Assembly: GCF_003014555.1 (NCBI RefSeq) | Contig: NZ_PYGE01000007.1 | Coordinates: 1-64,000 of the forward strand | Direction of reading: 5' to 3' | Length of the DNA stretch: 64,000 nucleotides | Source: Haloactinopolyspora alba | GTDB taxonomy: Bacteria > Actinomycetota > Actinomycetes > Jiangellales > Jiangellaceae | In this document: positions 19,467 to 27,918 of the stretch, one piece after another | Position numbering within the stretch: the first letter of the stretch is position 1 | Layout: each line of letters opens with the position of its first letter | Made by a program: the position numbers and the translations under genes | The notes under the pieces: model-generated | Told to the model about the DNA's origin: nothing | The model's database searches: none | The model's input: the letters and a program-made list of their open reading frames with translations, nothing else

Positions 19467-20582
19467 TTGCTGGTCGGTATTCCCACCGAAGTCAAGAACA
19501 ACGAGTTCCGCGTCGCGATCACACCCGCGGGTGTGCACGAGTTCGTCCGCCACGGACACGAGGTGCTGGTGCAGGCCGGTGCCGGCATCGGTTCGGCGGT
19601 CCCCGACGAGGAGTACCGCTCCGCCGGCGCGCGGATCGTTCCCACGGCCGACGACGTCTGGGGATCCGCCGAGCTGGTCTGCAAGGTCAAGGAACCGGTC
19701 GCCGAGGAGTTCGGCCGGATGCGCCGCGGGCAGGTGCTGTTCACGTACCTGCACCTTGCCGCGTCGCGCGAGTGCACGCAGGCGCTGCTGGACGCCGGCG
19801 TCACCTCGATCGCCTACGAGACGGTCGAGACGGCCACCGGTCACCTGCCGCTGCTGGCGCCGATGAGCGAGGTCGCCGGGCGGATGGCCACGCAGGTCGG
19901 CGCGCACGTGCTGGAACGCGCCCAGGGCGGCCGGGGCATCCTGCTCGGCGGCGTGCCCGGCGTGAAGTCGGCGAAGGTCGTCGTCATCGGCGCCGGCGCC
20001 TCGGGCATGAACGCGGCCACCATCGCCATGGGGATGCAGGCCGACGTGTGGGTGCTGGACAAGGACGTGTCGAAGCTGCGGCAGGTCGAAGAGCTCTATG
20101 GCGGGCGGGCACAGACCATCACCTCGAACCTGTTCGAGGTCGAGAGCGCGGTGCTCGACGCCGACCTGGTCATCGGAGCCGTGCTCGTGCCCGGAGCGAA
20201 GGCGCCGACGCTGGTCTCCGACGACCTGGTGGCGCGCATGCGTCCCGGAAGCGTCCTCGTCGACGTCGCCATCGACCAGGGCGGATGCTTCGAGAGCTCA
20301 CGTCCCACCACACACGACGCGCCCACGTTCGCGGTTCACGACTCGATCTTCTACTGTGTGGCCAACATGCCGGGAGCCGTACCGCACACGTCGACGTACG
20401 CGTTGACGAACGTCACGCTGCCGTACGCCGTCGAGCTGGCCGACCGTGGCTGGCGTGACGCCGTCCGCGCCGATCCGGCGCTGGCCAAGGGGGTGAACAC
20501 GCACGACGGCTCCATCACGTACGAGCCGGTGGCCTACGCGCACGACCTGCCGTCGACGCCCGTCGACGAGGTGCTGCGTTAG
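19467..20582 (+). CDS. ald: Alanine dehydrogenase
   Basis: 371 residues, exactly the M. tuberculosis Ald length. VGIPTEVKNNEFRVAITPAG opens the protein. KVKEP carries the substrate lysine region, YLHLAAS and SEVAGRMATQ are conserved active-site segments, VVVIGAGASGMNAA is the NAD-binding glycine loop, and NMPGAVPHTST holds the C-terminal signature. It interconverts L-alanine and pyruvate plus ammonia with NAD. TTG 19467 is chosen because GAAGGG lies about 11 nt upstream. The frame upstream to 19380 encodes untypical sequence. Confidence 0.95.
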   Translation: MLVGIPTEVKNNEFRVAITPAGVHEFVRHGHEVLVQAGAGIGSAVPDEEYRSAGARIVPTADDVWGSAELVCKVKEPVAEEFGRMRRGQVLFTYLHLAASRECTQALLDAGVTSIAYETVETATGHLPLLAPMSEVAGRMATQVGAHVLERAQGGRGILLGGVPGVKSAKVVVIGAGASGMNAATIAMGMQADVWVLDKDVSKLRQVEELYGGRAQTITSNLFEVESAVLDADLVIGAVLVPGAKAPTLVSDDLVARMRPGSVLVDVAIDQGGCFESSRPTTHDAPTFAVHDSIFYCVANMPGAVPHTSTYALTNVTLPYAVELADRGWRDAVRADPALAKGVNTHDGSITYEPVAYAHDLPSTPVDEVLR

Positions 20583-20648
20583 ACGTCCGGCAGGGTCACC
20601 GGCTCCTGGTGCCGGGCCGTACCTGGAGCGATCGAGGAGCCGGGACCG

Positions 20649-21596
20649 ATGGACATGACCGACACCGCGATCGACAGCGCGGTCCGCGGCTACCTGGACC
20701 ACCTGTCCGTCGAACGTGGTCTCGCGCCGAACACGCTGGCGTCGTACCGGCGCGACCTGCGTCGGTACGGCGACTTCCTGCGCCGCCGCGAGCTGCGCGA
20801 GCCCCGCGAGATCGGCGAGGAGCACGTCGCCGCGTTCGTGCGCAGCCTGCGTGAGGGCGACGGCGAGCGAGCGGGGCTGGTGGCCAGCTCCGCGGCCCGT
20901 GCCGTCGTGGCGGTGCGCGGGTTCCACCGGTTCCTGCTGCGCGAGGGACTCACCGAAACCGACGCCGCCGTGACCGTCCGCCCGCCGACGCCGCCGCGCA
21001 GGCTGCCCAAGGCGATCCCGCTGGCGGACGTGGAACGGCTCCTGGGGGCGGCCTCGACCGGCGACGGACCGCGAGCGTTGCGCGACCGTGCGCTGCTCGA
21101 GCTGCTGTACGGATCCGGTGCGCGGATCTCCGAGGCGGTCGGGCTCGACTGCGACGACCTCGACCCCGAGACCGGGACGGTGTTGCTGCGCGGCAAGGGC
21201 GGCAAGGACCGCATCGTGCCGCTGGGCAGCTACGCGCGCGAGGCCGTCGACGCGTACCTGATCCGTGCCCGCCCGGCGCTGGTGGCGACCGGGCGCGGCG
21301 GCCCGGCGCTGTTCCTCAACGCCCGCGGCGGCCGGCTGTCGCGGCAGAGCGCCTGGTCGGTGCTGCGTGCGGCGGCGGGCCGCGCGGGACTTTCGACCAC
21401 GGTCACCCCGCACACGCTGCGGCACTCGTTCGCCACCCACCTGATCGAGGGCGGCGCGGACGTGCGGGTGGTCCAGGAACTGCTCGGGCACGCGTCGGTG
21501 ACCACCACCCAGGTCTACACGCTGGTGACCGTCGACCAGCTCCGTGAGGTCTACGTCGCCGCGCACCCGCGTGCCCGCAGCTCCACGCCGTCGTAG
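20649..21596 (+). CDS. xerD: Tyrosine recombinase XerD
   Basis: 315 residues. The N-terminal SAM-like core-binding domain spans about 8-100 and the catalytic domain about 120-300. All catalytic residues are visible: R159 (ARISE), K183, H255, R258 (HTLRH), H281 (LGHAS) and Y290 (QVYTLV). It resolves chromosome dimers at dif. In M. tuberculosis xerD lies between the Nudix gene and the parA-scp operon, and here ald lies between the Nudix gene and xerD. Start ATG 20649 or 20655, with GAGGAG upstream. Confidence 0.93.
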   Translation: MDMTDTAIDSAVRGYLDHLSVERGLAPNTLASYRRDLRRYGDFLRRRELREPREIGEEHVAAFVRSLREGDGERAGLVASSAARAVVAVRGFHRFLLREGLTETDAAVTVRPPTPPRRLPKAIPLADVERLLGAASTGDGPRALRDRALLELLYGSGARISEAVGLDCDDLDPETGTVLLRGKGGKDRIVPLGSYAREAVDAYLIRARPALVATGRGGPALFLNARGGRLSRQSAWSVLRAAAGRAGLSTTVTPHTLRHSFATHLIEGGADVRVVQELLGHASVTTTQVYTLVTVDQLREVYVAAHPRARSSTPS

Positions 21597-21601
21597 CGCG
21601 G

Positions 21602-21607
21602 TAGGCT
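21602..21607 (+). promoter_or_regulatory. -10 box TAGGCT of the parA-scpA-scpB operon
   Basis: TAGGCT just after the xerD stop predicts a transcript start near 21614, about 50 nt before GTG 21663. Confidence 0.5.
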
Positions 21608-21662
21608 CACGCCCAGACACAGTGCAGAAGGCCATCACGACCATCGAGGAGCTCTGACCGAC

Positions 21663-22571
21663 GTGGCACCCTCGAACCCGGAAGCCGCGACGGGTGCGCT
21701 GCCGTTCGAGTCCGAGCCGGAGCCGGACCTCGGGCCGACCCGTCGTCCCAAGGTCGACTTCGACAAGCCGGCTCCGCTGGACCGGCACGGCCCGGCCCGG
21801 GTGGTGGCCATGTGCAACCAGAAGGGCGGCGTCGGCAAGACCACCACCGTCATCAACCTGGGCGCGGCTCTCGCCGGCTACGGCCGCCGGGTGCTGCTCG
21901 TCGACTTCGACCCCCAGGGGGCGCTGTCGGTCGGGCTCGGGCTGGACGCGCACGACCTCGAGCTGTCCATCTACAACGTGCTGATGGACAACTCGCTGCG
22001 CTCGGCGGACATCCTGCAGAAGACGCCGGTCGACGGCATGGACCTGCTGCCGGCCAACATCGACCTGTCCGCCGCCGAGATCCAGCTCGTCACCGAGGTC
22101 GGGCGCGAACAGGCGCTGAACCGGATCCTCGCGCCGCTGGTGCCGCACTACGACGTCATCCTCATCGACTGCCAGCCGTCGCTGGGGTTGCTGACGGTCA
22201 ACGCGCTGACCGCCTCCGACGGCGTCGTCGTCCCGCTCGAGTGCGAGTACTTCGCGTTGCGCGGGGTGGCGCTGCTCAAAGAGACCATCGAGAAGGTCCG
22301 CGACCGGCTCAATCCGCGGCTCGAGATCGAGGGCCTGCTGGCGACGATGTACGACTCCCGGACGGTGCACGGCCGCGAGGTGCTCTCGCGCCTGGTCGAG
22401 GCGTTCGGCGACCGGGTGTTCCACACGGTCATCGGCCGCACGGTGCGCTTTCCCGAGACCACCGTGGCCGGCACCCCCATCACCAGCTTCGCCCCGTCGT
22501 CACGGGGTGCCTCGGCCTACCGTCAGCTCGCCCGCGAGGTGCTCGCACGGTGGGAGACCGATCGCCGGTGA
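21663..22571 (+). CDS. ParA-family ATPase upstream of scpAB
   Basis: 302 residues. A disordered N-terminal tail (about 45 residues) precedes the deviant Walker A KGGVGKTT at residues 54-61, VLLVDFDPQGALSVGLG (Walker A') and DVILIDCQPSLGLLTVNAL (Walker B). It resembles Soj/ParA and corresponds to Rv1708. The main chromosomal ParA usually lies near oriC with ParB, so this is a second ParA whose fixed linkage to scpA and scpB suggests a role with condensin. It overlaps scpA by 4 nt. Confidence 0.88.
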   Translation: MAPSNPEAATGALPFESEPEPDLGPTRRPKVDFDKPAPLDRHGPARVVAMCNQKGGVGKTTTVINLGAALAGYGRRVLLVDFDPQGALSVGLGLDAHDLELSIYNVLMDNSLRSADILQKTPVDGMDLLPANIDLSAAEIQLVTEVGREQALNRILAPLVPHYDVILIDCQPSLGLLTVNALTASDGVVVPLECEYFALRGVALLKETIEKVRDRLNPRLEIEGLLATMYDSRTVHGREVLSRLVEAFGDRVFHTVIGRTVRFPETTVAGTPITSFAPSSRGASAYRQLAREVLARWETDRR

Positions 22572-23458
22572 CCGCGCCCGCAGCCGCGCCGGACGTGTTC
22601 GAGCCCGATCGTGACGACGAGGCCGGTCCGGCCTTCGAGGTGCACCTCTCCAACTTCGAGGGCCCGTTCGACCTGCTGCTGTCGCTGATCGCCAAGCACA
22701 AGCTCGACGTCACCGAGGTGGCGCTGTCGAAGGTCACCGACGAGTTCATCGCCTACATCTCGGCCGGCACCCGCAGCGGCGACGCGGACGGCTGGGACCT
22801 CGACGAGACCAGCGAGTTCCTGGTGGTGGCTTCGACACTGCTGGACCTCAAGGCGGCCCGGCTGCTGCCTCGCGGCGAGGTCGAGGACGAGGACGATCTC
22901 GCCCTGCTCGAGGCGCGCGACCTGCTGTTCGCGCGGCTGTTGCAGTACAAGGCGTTCAAGGAGATCGCCGGCGAGCTGTCGGTCCGGATGGCCGACGAGT
23001 CGCTGCGCCACCCCCGCGCCGTGGGGCTCGAGGAACGATTCGCCGGCCTGTTGCCGGAGGTCGTGGTGGGGCTGGGCCCGGAGGAGCTGGCGCGGCTGGC
23101 CGCGAAGGCGCTGACACCGAAGCCGGCGCCCACGGTGGCCACCGGCCACCTGCACCAGCCGCGCGTGAGCGTGCGCGACGAGGCCGTGGTCGTCGTCGAC
23201 CGGCTGCGCCGCTCGGGGGTGCTGACGTTCCGCACCCTCGCCGCCGACTGCCCGTCCACGCTGCACGTGGTGGCGCGGTTCCTGTCCCTGCTGGAGCTCT
23301 ACCGTGAGCGGTCGGTGTCGTTCGAGCAGGTGAGTGCGCTGGGTGAGCTGACGGTGCGCTGGACCGGCGACGACGATGACGACGGTTCGGTCCAGATCGG
23401 CGCGGAGTTCGACGAACACGAGATCGCGGCGGACGGAAGTGAGCGGGCGAGCGGGTGA
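22568..23458 (+). CDS. scpA: Segregation and condensation protein A
   Basis: 296 residues. The kleisin N-terminus FEVHLSNFEGPFDLLLSLIAKHKLDV and the helical segment EFLVVASTLLDLKAARLLP are typical, followed by an acidic linker and a C-terminal winged helix that binds the SMC head. ScpA bridges the two SMC heads with an ScpB dimer. GTG 22568 overlaps the parA stop and gives the expected start about 20 residues before the conserved core. Confidence 0.94.
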   Translation: MTAPAAAPDVFEPDRDDEAGPAFEVHLSNFEGPFDLLLSLIAKHKLDVTEVALSKVTDEFIAYISAGTRSGDADGWDLDETSEFLVVASTLLDLKAARLLPRGEVEDEDDLALLEARDLLFARLLQYKAFKEIAGELSVRMADESLRHPRAVGLEERFAGLLPEVVVGLGPEELARLAAKALTPKPAPTVATGHLHQPRVSVRDEAVVVVDRLRRSGVLTFRTLAADCPSTLHVVARFLSLLELYRERSVSFEQVSALGELTVRWTGDDDDDGSVQIGAEFDEHEIAADGSERASG

Positions 23459-24060
23459 GCGAGGAAGCGATGCCGGACGCGACGATGCCGGAGGCGACCA
23501 TGCCCGACGACGGTCCGTCGCTGCGCGCGAGCGTCGAGGCGATCCTGCTGGTGGCCGACGAGCCGGTTGAGGAGGTCACGCTCGCGCAGGTGCTCGAGCG
23601 GCCGCGGCACGAGATCTCCGACGTCCTCGAGATGCTGTCGGACGAGTACTCCGCTCGTGGCCGCGGCTTCGAGCTGCGCCACGTGGCCGGTGGCTGGCGC
23701 TTCTACACCCGCCCGGAGTGCGCGGCCGTGGTCGAACGTTTCGTCCTCGACGGGCAGCAGGCGAAGCTGACCCAGGCGGCGCTCGAGACCCTCGCGGTGG
23801 TGGCCTACAAGCAGCCGGTGAGCCGCGCCCGGGTGTCGGCCGTCCGCGGCGTCAACTGCGACGGCGTGATGCGCACCCTGACGACGCGCGGGCTGGTCGA
23901 GGAGGCCGGGGCCGACCAGGAGTCCGGCGCGATGCTGTACCGGACGACGTCGTACTTCCTCGAGCGGCTGGGCCTGTCCTCCCTGGACGACCTGCCGCCG
24001 CTGGCGCCGTATCTGCCGGACGCGGACGCCGTGGACGACCAGCAGGAGTCGGTGCGGTGA
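23455..24060 (+). CDS. scpB: Segregation and condensation protein B
   Basis: 201 residues with two winged-helix domains. The conserved segments are VEAILLVADEPV, FELRHVAGGWRFYTRPE, LTQAALETLAVVAYKQPVSRARVSAVRGVNCDGVMRTL and FLERLGLSSLDDLPPL. It acts as the dimeric partner of ScpA in SMC condensin. The first 20 residues contain three MPDA/MPEA-type repeats and may be disordered. It overlaps scpA by 4 nt (GTGA). Confidence 0.94.
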   Translation: MSEEAMPDATMPEATMPDDGPSLRASVEAILLVADEPVEEVTLAQVLERPRHEISDVLEMLSDEYSARGRGFELRHVAGGWRFYTRPECAAVVERFVLDGQQAKLTQAALETLAVVAYKQPVSRARVSAVRGVNCDGVMRTLTTRGLVEEAGADQESGAMLYRTTSYFLERLGLSSLDDLPPLAPYLPDADAVDDQQESVR

Positions 24061-24077
24061 TGCCCCTTGATCCCGGG

Positions 24078-24119
24078 TACGGTGGGGCCGTGACCTGGGA
24101 GACCGGACCGTATGGCTGA
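24078..24119 (+). CDS. possible leaderless 9-residue leader ORF before the pseudouridine synthase gene
   Basis: TACGGT at 24078-24083 is followed by 6 nt and GTG 24090, which opens a 9-codon frame (VTWETGPYG) that stops at 24119. That stop lies 5 nt past the ATG at 24112 of the next gene, so ribosomes ending the mini-ORF would be well placed to restart there. The mini-ORF is too short for any homology test, and the same -10 box could simply serve the downstream gene. Confidence 0.3.
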   Translation, partial: YGGAVTWETGPYG

Positions 24120-24852
24120 TGACGACCAGGGCGTGCGGCTGCAGAAGGTGCTCGCGGGTGCGGGCGCCGGCAGCCGTCGCGCCTGCGAAGAGCTGATCAC
24201 CGCCGGGCGGGTGGAGGTCGACGGCCGCGTGGTGCGGACGCTGGGCACCCGCGTCGATCCGGCCGCGGTGGTGCTGAAGGTCGACGGCATGCGGGTGACC
24301 CCGGCCGACGCGGGCGCGGTGTACCTGGCGCTGAACAAACCCGCCGGTGTCGTCAGCTCGATGAACGACGCGCATGGGCGCCCCGATCTGCGCCGCTACA
24401 CCAAGGGCCGGCGCGAGCGGTTGTTCCATGTCGGCAGGCTGGACACGGACACCGAGGGACTGCTGCTGCTCACCAACGACGGCGAGCTGGCGAACCGGCT
24501 GGCACATCCGAGCTACGAGGTGCTGAAGACCTACGTGGCCGAGGTGCCGGGCCCGGTGTCGCCGGGGCTGGCGCGGCGGCTGCGTGACGGTGTCGAGCTC
24601 GACGACGGACCGGTGACCGTGCACTCGTTCCGGGTGGTCGACCGGGCCGGACCACGGGTGATGGTCGAGGTGGTCCTGCACGAGGGACGCAAGCACATCG
24701 TGCGGCGGCTGCTCGACTCGGTCGGTCATCCGGTGCGGCAGCTGGTGCGCACCCATGTCGGTCCGGTGGCGCTCGGCGACCTGCGGCAGGGCAACGTCCG
24801 CGCACTCACCCAGCCCGAGATCGCCAAGCTCTACGACACCGTCGGCCTCTGA
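24112..24852 (+). CDS. rluB: Pseudouridine synthase, RsuA/RluB family
   Basis: 246 residues. An S4 RNA-binding domain (VRLQKVLAGAGAGSRRACEELI, residues 8-60) precedes the catalytic domain with LNKPAGVVSS and the active-site aspartate in GRLDTDTEGLLLLTNDG. EGRKHIVRRLL near the C-terminus is the family RNA-binding motif. It probably modifies 23S rRNA (RluB type), but RsuA/RluE specificity cannot be excluded. It corresponds to Rv1711. A member of the 79-bp repeat family begins 12 nt after its stop. Confidence 0.88.
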   Translation: MADDDQGVRLQKVLAGAGAGSRRACEELITAGRVEVDGRVVRTLGTRVDPAAVVLKVDGMRVTPADAGAVYLALNKPAGVVSSMNDAHGRPDLRRYTKGRRERLFHVGRLDTDTEGLLLLTNDGELANRLAHPSYEVLKTYVAEVPGPVSPGLARRLRDGVELDDGPVTVHSFRVVDRAGPRVMVEVVLHEGRKHIVRRLLDSVGHPVRQLVRTHVGPVALGDLRQGNVRALTQPEIAKLYDTVGL

Positions 24853-24864
24853 CCGCTCCGCGCC

Positions 24865-24943
24865 GGAATGATCACGTTCACCATGGAATTCCATGCGTCA
24901 CCACCCCTGCAGCCCTGGTGACGCGTACGAAAGCCTGGTGACG
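24865..24943 (+). repeat. 79-bp intergenic repeat, copy R1
   Basis: It opens with GGAATGATCACGTTC, then CATGGAATTCC, then the arm GCGTCACCA and two downstream TGGTGACG arms (24915 and 24937). The first arm pair forms a 9-bp hairpin with a loop of about 10 nt. It begins 12 nt after the rluB stop and ends about 50 nt before the leaderless aroH gene. It is one of five copies in this window. Confidence 0.9.
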
Positions 24944-24978
24944 TACGAGGCACGGCGCCTCCGTGTTCGACGAGCCGG

Positions 24979-24984
24979 TACGGT
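24979..24984 (+). promoter_or_regulatory. -10 box TACGGT, leaderless aroH
   Basis: TACGGT is followed by 8 nt and GTG 24993. It predicts a leaderless aroH-tyrA mRNA. Confidence 0.55.
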
Positions 24985-24992
24985 GCTCTGTT

Positions 24993-25361
24993 GTGACAGT
25001 CCGAGCCGTACGTGGAGCGACCCAGCTCGACGTCGATGAAGCCGAACACCTGCTGAGCAGAACCGCCGAGCTGATGCGAGCCGTCCTCGACCGGAACTCG
25101 CTGGTCGCCGACGACGTCGTCAGCATCATCCTCACCGCCACGCCGGACCTGCGATCGGCGTTCCCCGCGGCGGCGGTACGCGCCATCGGTATCACCGACG
25201 TGCCGATGATCTGCGCGAAGGAGATCGACGTCGCCGGCGCCATGCCGCGGGTGGTCAGGCTGATGGCGCACATCGAGTCGGACCGACCGCGTGACCAGGT
25301 ACGCCACGTCTATCTGCACGGCACGAACGTGCTCCGCGACGACATCGCCGAGGAACAGTGA
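24993..25361 (+). CDS. aroH: Chorismate mutase, AroH class
   Basis: 122 residues, the size of the Bacillus-type trimeric enzyme. Its catalytic residues line up with an offset of 0-1: R7 (VRGAT), R63, C74 and E77 (MICAKEIDV), R89 and Y107 (HVYLHG). It converts chorismate to prephenate. The next gene, overlapping by 4 nt, is prephenate dehydrogenase, so the pair makes the tyrosine precursor 4-hydroxyphenylpyruvate. Start GTG 24993 matches the family N-terminus and the leaderless promoter. Confidence 0.94.
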   Translation: MTVRAVRGATQLDVDEAEHLLSRTAELMRAVLDRNSLVADDVVSIILTATPDLRSAFPAAAVRAIGITDVPMICAKEIDVAGAMPRVVRLMAHIESDRPRDQVRHVYLHGTNVLRDDIAEEQ

Positions 25362-26473
25362 CGGCGGAGCGCAGTACGGTCCAGCCGGGCGACGCGGCCG
25401 CCGCGTTCCCCGCCGGCGTCCTGGTGGTGGGCACCGGCCTCGTCGGCACGTCGGTGGGGCTGGCACTGCGCCGCGTCGGCGCGGACGTGCGGCTGCGCGA
25501 CGCCACGCCCGCGTTGGCCCGCGAGGCGGTGAGCCTCGGTGCCGGCCGCCTGGCCACGGCGGACGACCCGCCCGCGTCGCTCGCCGTCGCGGCGGTCCCG
25601 CCGGAAGCCGTGGGCGAGGTCGTCGGCGAGATCCTGAACAGCGGCGCGGCGGAGTACGTCACCGACGTCGCGAGCGTGAAGGCGCTGCCGGCCGCGCGGG
25701 TCGGCGAGCACGCCACCGATCCCGGCCGGTACGTCGGCAGTCACCCGATGGCCGGGCGTGAGGTCTCCGGTCCCGCGGCCGCGCTGCCGGACCTGTTCGA
25801 GGGCCGGCCATGGGTGCTGTGTCCCGACGACGGCACGCATCAGCAGGCGGTCACCCGCGCTCTGGCGCTGGCCCGGATGGTGGGCGCGGCACCGATCACG
25901 ATGACCGCCGACGATCACGACGCCGCCGTCGCGCTGGTGTCGCACTCGCCACACGTCGTGGCGGCGCTGGTCGCCGCACGCTTCACCGCGGTCGCCGAGC
26001 AACAGGTCCGGCTCGCCGGCCCGGGCGTGGCCGACGTCACCCGGGTCGCCGGCGGTGACCCGGAGCTGTGGACGGAGATCCTCACCGCCAACGCCGGCGC
26101 GGTCAGCGCGGTGTTGCGAGGCCTGCGCGGTGACCTGGACCGGGTGCTGGAGGCGCTGGAGACGTCCGCCGACGACCGCCGGAACCTGCGTGACGTGCTG
26201 CGCAGCGGCGTGGACGGCAGAGCCCGACTGCCGGGCAAGCACGGGACGGCGCACACCGAGTTCGCCACGCTCGTGGTGGTCGTCGACGACCGTCCGGGCC
26301 AGCTCGCGGCGCTGTTCGCCGACGTCGGCACCGCCGAGGTCAACGTCGAGGACGTGCGCATCGACCACAGCCCCGGTCAGCCCGTGGGCCTGGTCGAACT
26401 CGACGTGCGTCCCGGCGCCGAGGACCAGCTGGGCGACGTCCTGCGCGGCCGCGGGTGGACGATCCGCGGGTGA
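25358..26473 (+). CDS. tyrA: Prephenate dehydrogenase with C-terminal ACT domain
   Basis: 371 residues. The Rossmann motif VLVVGTGLVGTSVGLALRR is at about 20-38. VTDVASVKA and GSHPMAGREVSGP hold the conserved substrate-site residues, and a helical dimerisation domain follows. A C-terminal ACT domain begins near residue 300 (FATLVVVVDDRPGQLAALFADV), which implies allosteric control, probably by tyrosine or another aromatic amino acid. GTG 25358 overlaps the aroH stop. Confidence 0.93.
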   Translation: MTAERSTVQPGDAAAAFPAGVLVVGTGLVGTSVGLALRRVGADVRLRDATPALAREAVSLGAGRLATADDPPASLAVAAVPPEAVGEVVGEILNSGAAEYVTDVASVKALPAARVGEHATDPGRYVGSHPMAGREVSGPAAALPDLFEGRPWVLCPDDGTHQQAVTRALALARMVGAAPITMTADDHDAAVALVSHSPHVVAALVAARFTAVAEQQVRLAGPGVADVTRVAGGDPELWTEILTANAGAVSAVLRGLRGDLDRVLEALETSADDRRNLRDVLRSGVDGRARLPGKHGTAHTEFATLVVVVDDRPGQLAALFADVGTAEVNVEDVRIDHSPGQPVGLVELDVRPGAEDQLGDVLRGRGWTIRG

Positions 26474-26499
26474 CGACGCCGGTCGGCGGGTGTGGACGT

Positions 26500-26505
26500 T
26501 ACCCT
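26500..26505 (+). promoter_or_regulatory. -10 box TACCCT, leaderless cmk
   Basis: TACCCT is followed by 7 nt (TCTGGTC) and GTG 26513. Confidence 0.55.
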
Positions 26506-26512
26506 TCTGGTC

Positions 26513-27262
26513 GTGTCTGCTCCCTCCGCCTCCTCGTCGCGGGACTCGTCGATCGGCTCGTCCGGCGGGGCGGGGTCGCGGCGCTCGCCCGGCCCCGTCG
26601 TCGCCATCGACGGACCGTCCGGCTCCGGCAAGTCCACCGTCGCCCGTCGCGTGGCCGCTGAGCTCGGCCTGCGCTATCTGGACACCGGTGCCATGTACCG
26701 CGCCGTGACGTGGTGGCTGCTCGAACACGACGTGGATCTGTCCGACACCGAACGGGTGGCGGCGCTGGCAGCACAGGCGCCCGTGCACGTCGGTCTCGAC
26801 CCCGAGCACCCGACGGTGCGGGTGGGCGACGTGGACGTGGCGGCGGCGATCCGCGAGAGCCGGATCTCCGCGGCCGTGAGCGCGGTGGCCACGAATCTCG
26901 GCGTGCGCGACACCCTGGTGGCGCAGCAACAAGGCACCGCGAGGGAGGGCGGAGTCGTCATCGAGGGCCGCGACATCACCACGGTGGTGGCCCCGGACGC
27001 GCTCGTCCGCGTGCTGCTGACGGCCAGCGAAGAGGCACGGCTGGCCCGTCGCGCGCTCGACGTGCACGGGAGCGCGGACGACGACGCCGTACACGCCACC
27101 CGTGACCAGATCGTGCGCCGGGACGCCGACGATTCCACGGTCGCCAAGTTCCACCAGGCCGCCGACGGCGTCGACGTCGTCGATTCGTCGCACCTGTCGC
27201 TCGACGAGACCGTCGAGGTGGTGCTGGCCCTGGTCCGCCGCCGTTCGGGGGCTCAGGCGTGA
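26513..27262 (+). CDS. cmk: Cytidylate kinase
   Basis: 249 residues. A Ser/Gly-rich tail of about 27 residues precedes the P-loop GPSGSGKST at 34-42. LGLRYLDTGAMYRAVTWW, the NMP-binding VVIEGRDITTVV and a LID segment (RRDADDSTV) follow. It phosphorylates CMP and dCMP. GTG 26513 is preferred because a -10 box lies 7 nt upstream, while GTG 26492 would precede that promoter. It is the first gene of a coupled cmk-plsC-der operon. Confidence 0.93.
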   Translation: MSAPSASSSRDSSIGSSGGAGSRRSPGPVVAIDGPSGSGKSTVARRVAAELGLRYLDTGAMYRAVTWWLLEHDVDLSDTERVAALAAQAPVHVGLDPEHPTVRVGDVDVAAAIRESRISAAVSAVATNLGVRDTLVAQQQGTAREGGVVIEGRDITTVVAPDALVRVLLTASEEARLARRALDVHGSADDDAVHATRDQIVRRDADDSTVAKFHQAADGVDVVDSSHLSLDETVEVVLALVRRRSGAQA

Positions 27263-27918
27263 ACTCGGAGCCTGTGACGTTACCCACTCGCCGCGGCGCC
27301 GCCGCGGGCCGGTGGATCGCCACCGGGCTGTTGCGGACGTTGTGGTCGGTGCGGGTCGACGGCGCCGATCACGTTCCCGCGCACGGTCCGGTGATTCTCG
27401 CGCCGAACCACGCCGGGTTCATCGACGCTCCGCTGCTGATGGCCACCAGCCCGCGACCGGTCCACACGCTGGCGAAACGTGAACTGTTCCGCGGCCCGAT
27501 GGGGTGGCTGCTGCGTGGTGTGGGCCAGATCCCGCTGGACCGCGACGATCCGGGCCGGGGCCTGCTCAAGGCCGGTGTGGGTGTCCTCGACGACGGGCGG
27601 GTGCTGGTCGTGTTCCCGGAAGGGACCCGCGGCTCCGGTGACTTCAGCGAGTTGCGCACCGGGCTCGCGTGGTTCGCGTTGCGGTCCGGCGCGCCGGTCG
27701 TGCCGGTGGTGTTCAGCGGGACCAGCAGCAGAGGTCGTACCCTTGGGGGAATGCCCGGCCTGCGGTCCAGGCTCGACGTGGTCTTCGGCCCCCCGGTGCA
27801 CCTACCCTCCGGCGGCCGGACCCGCGCGGCCCTGGACGCGGCAACCGACCAACTGCGCGAGGCGCTGGTGGCGCACCGTCAGGCCGTGGCGGATACACGA
27901 CCCGAGGAGCCCACGTGA
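27259..27918 (+). CDS. plsC: 1-acyl-sn-glycerol-3-phosphate acyltransferase (PlsC type)
   Basis: 219 residues with the acyltransferase HX4D motif H51-x4-D56 (NHAGFID), the glycine-rich [10 protein letters not shown] near 118-127 and the VVPVVFSGT strand. It adds the second acyl chain in phosphatidic acid synthesis. Its fixed position between cmk and der is common in actinobacteria. It overlaps both neighbours by 4 nt. Confidence 0.9.
   Translation: MNSEPVTLPTRRGAAAGRWIATGLLRTLWSVRVDGADHVPAHGPVILAPNHAGFIDAPLLMATSPRPVHTLAKRELFRGPMGWLLRGVGQIPLDRDDPGRGLLKAGVGVLDDGRVLVVFPEGTRGSGDFSELRTGLAWFALRSGAPVVPVVFSGTSSRGRTLGGMPGLRSRLDVVFGPPVHLPSGGRTRAALDAATDQLREALVAHRQAVADTRPEEPT

Noticed and set aside
24865-24943. 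R1 as an integron attC or phage attachment site
   Set aside because: No integrase or gene cassette is nearby. The copies keep a hairpin at gene ends instead of a recombination core next to an integrase. xerD at 20649 is the housekeeping dif recombinase.
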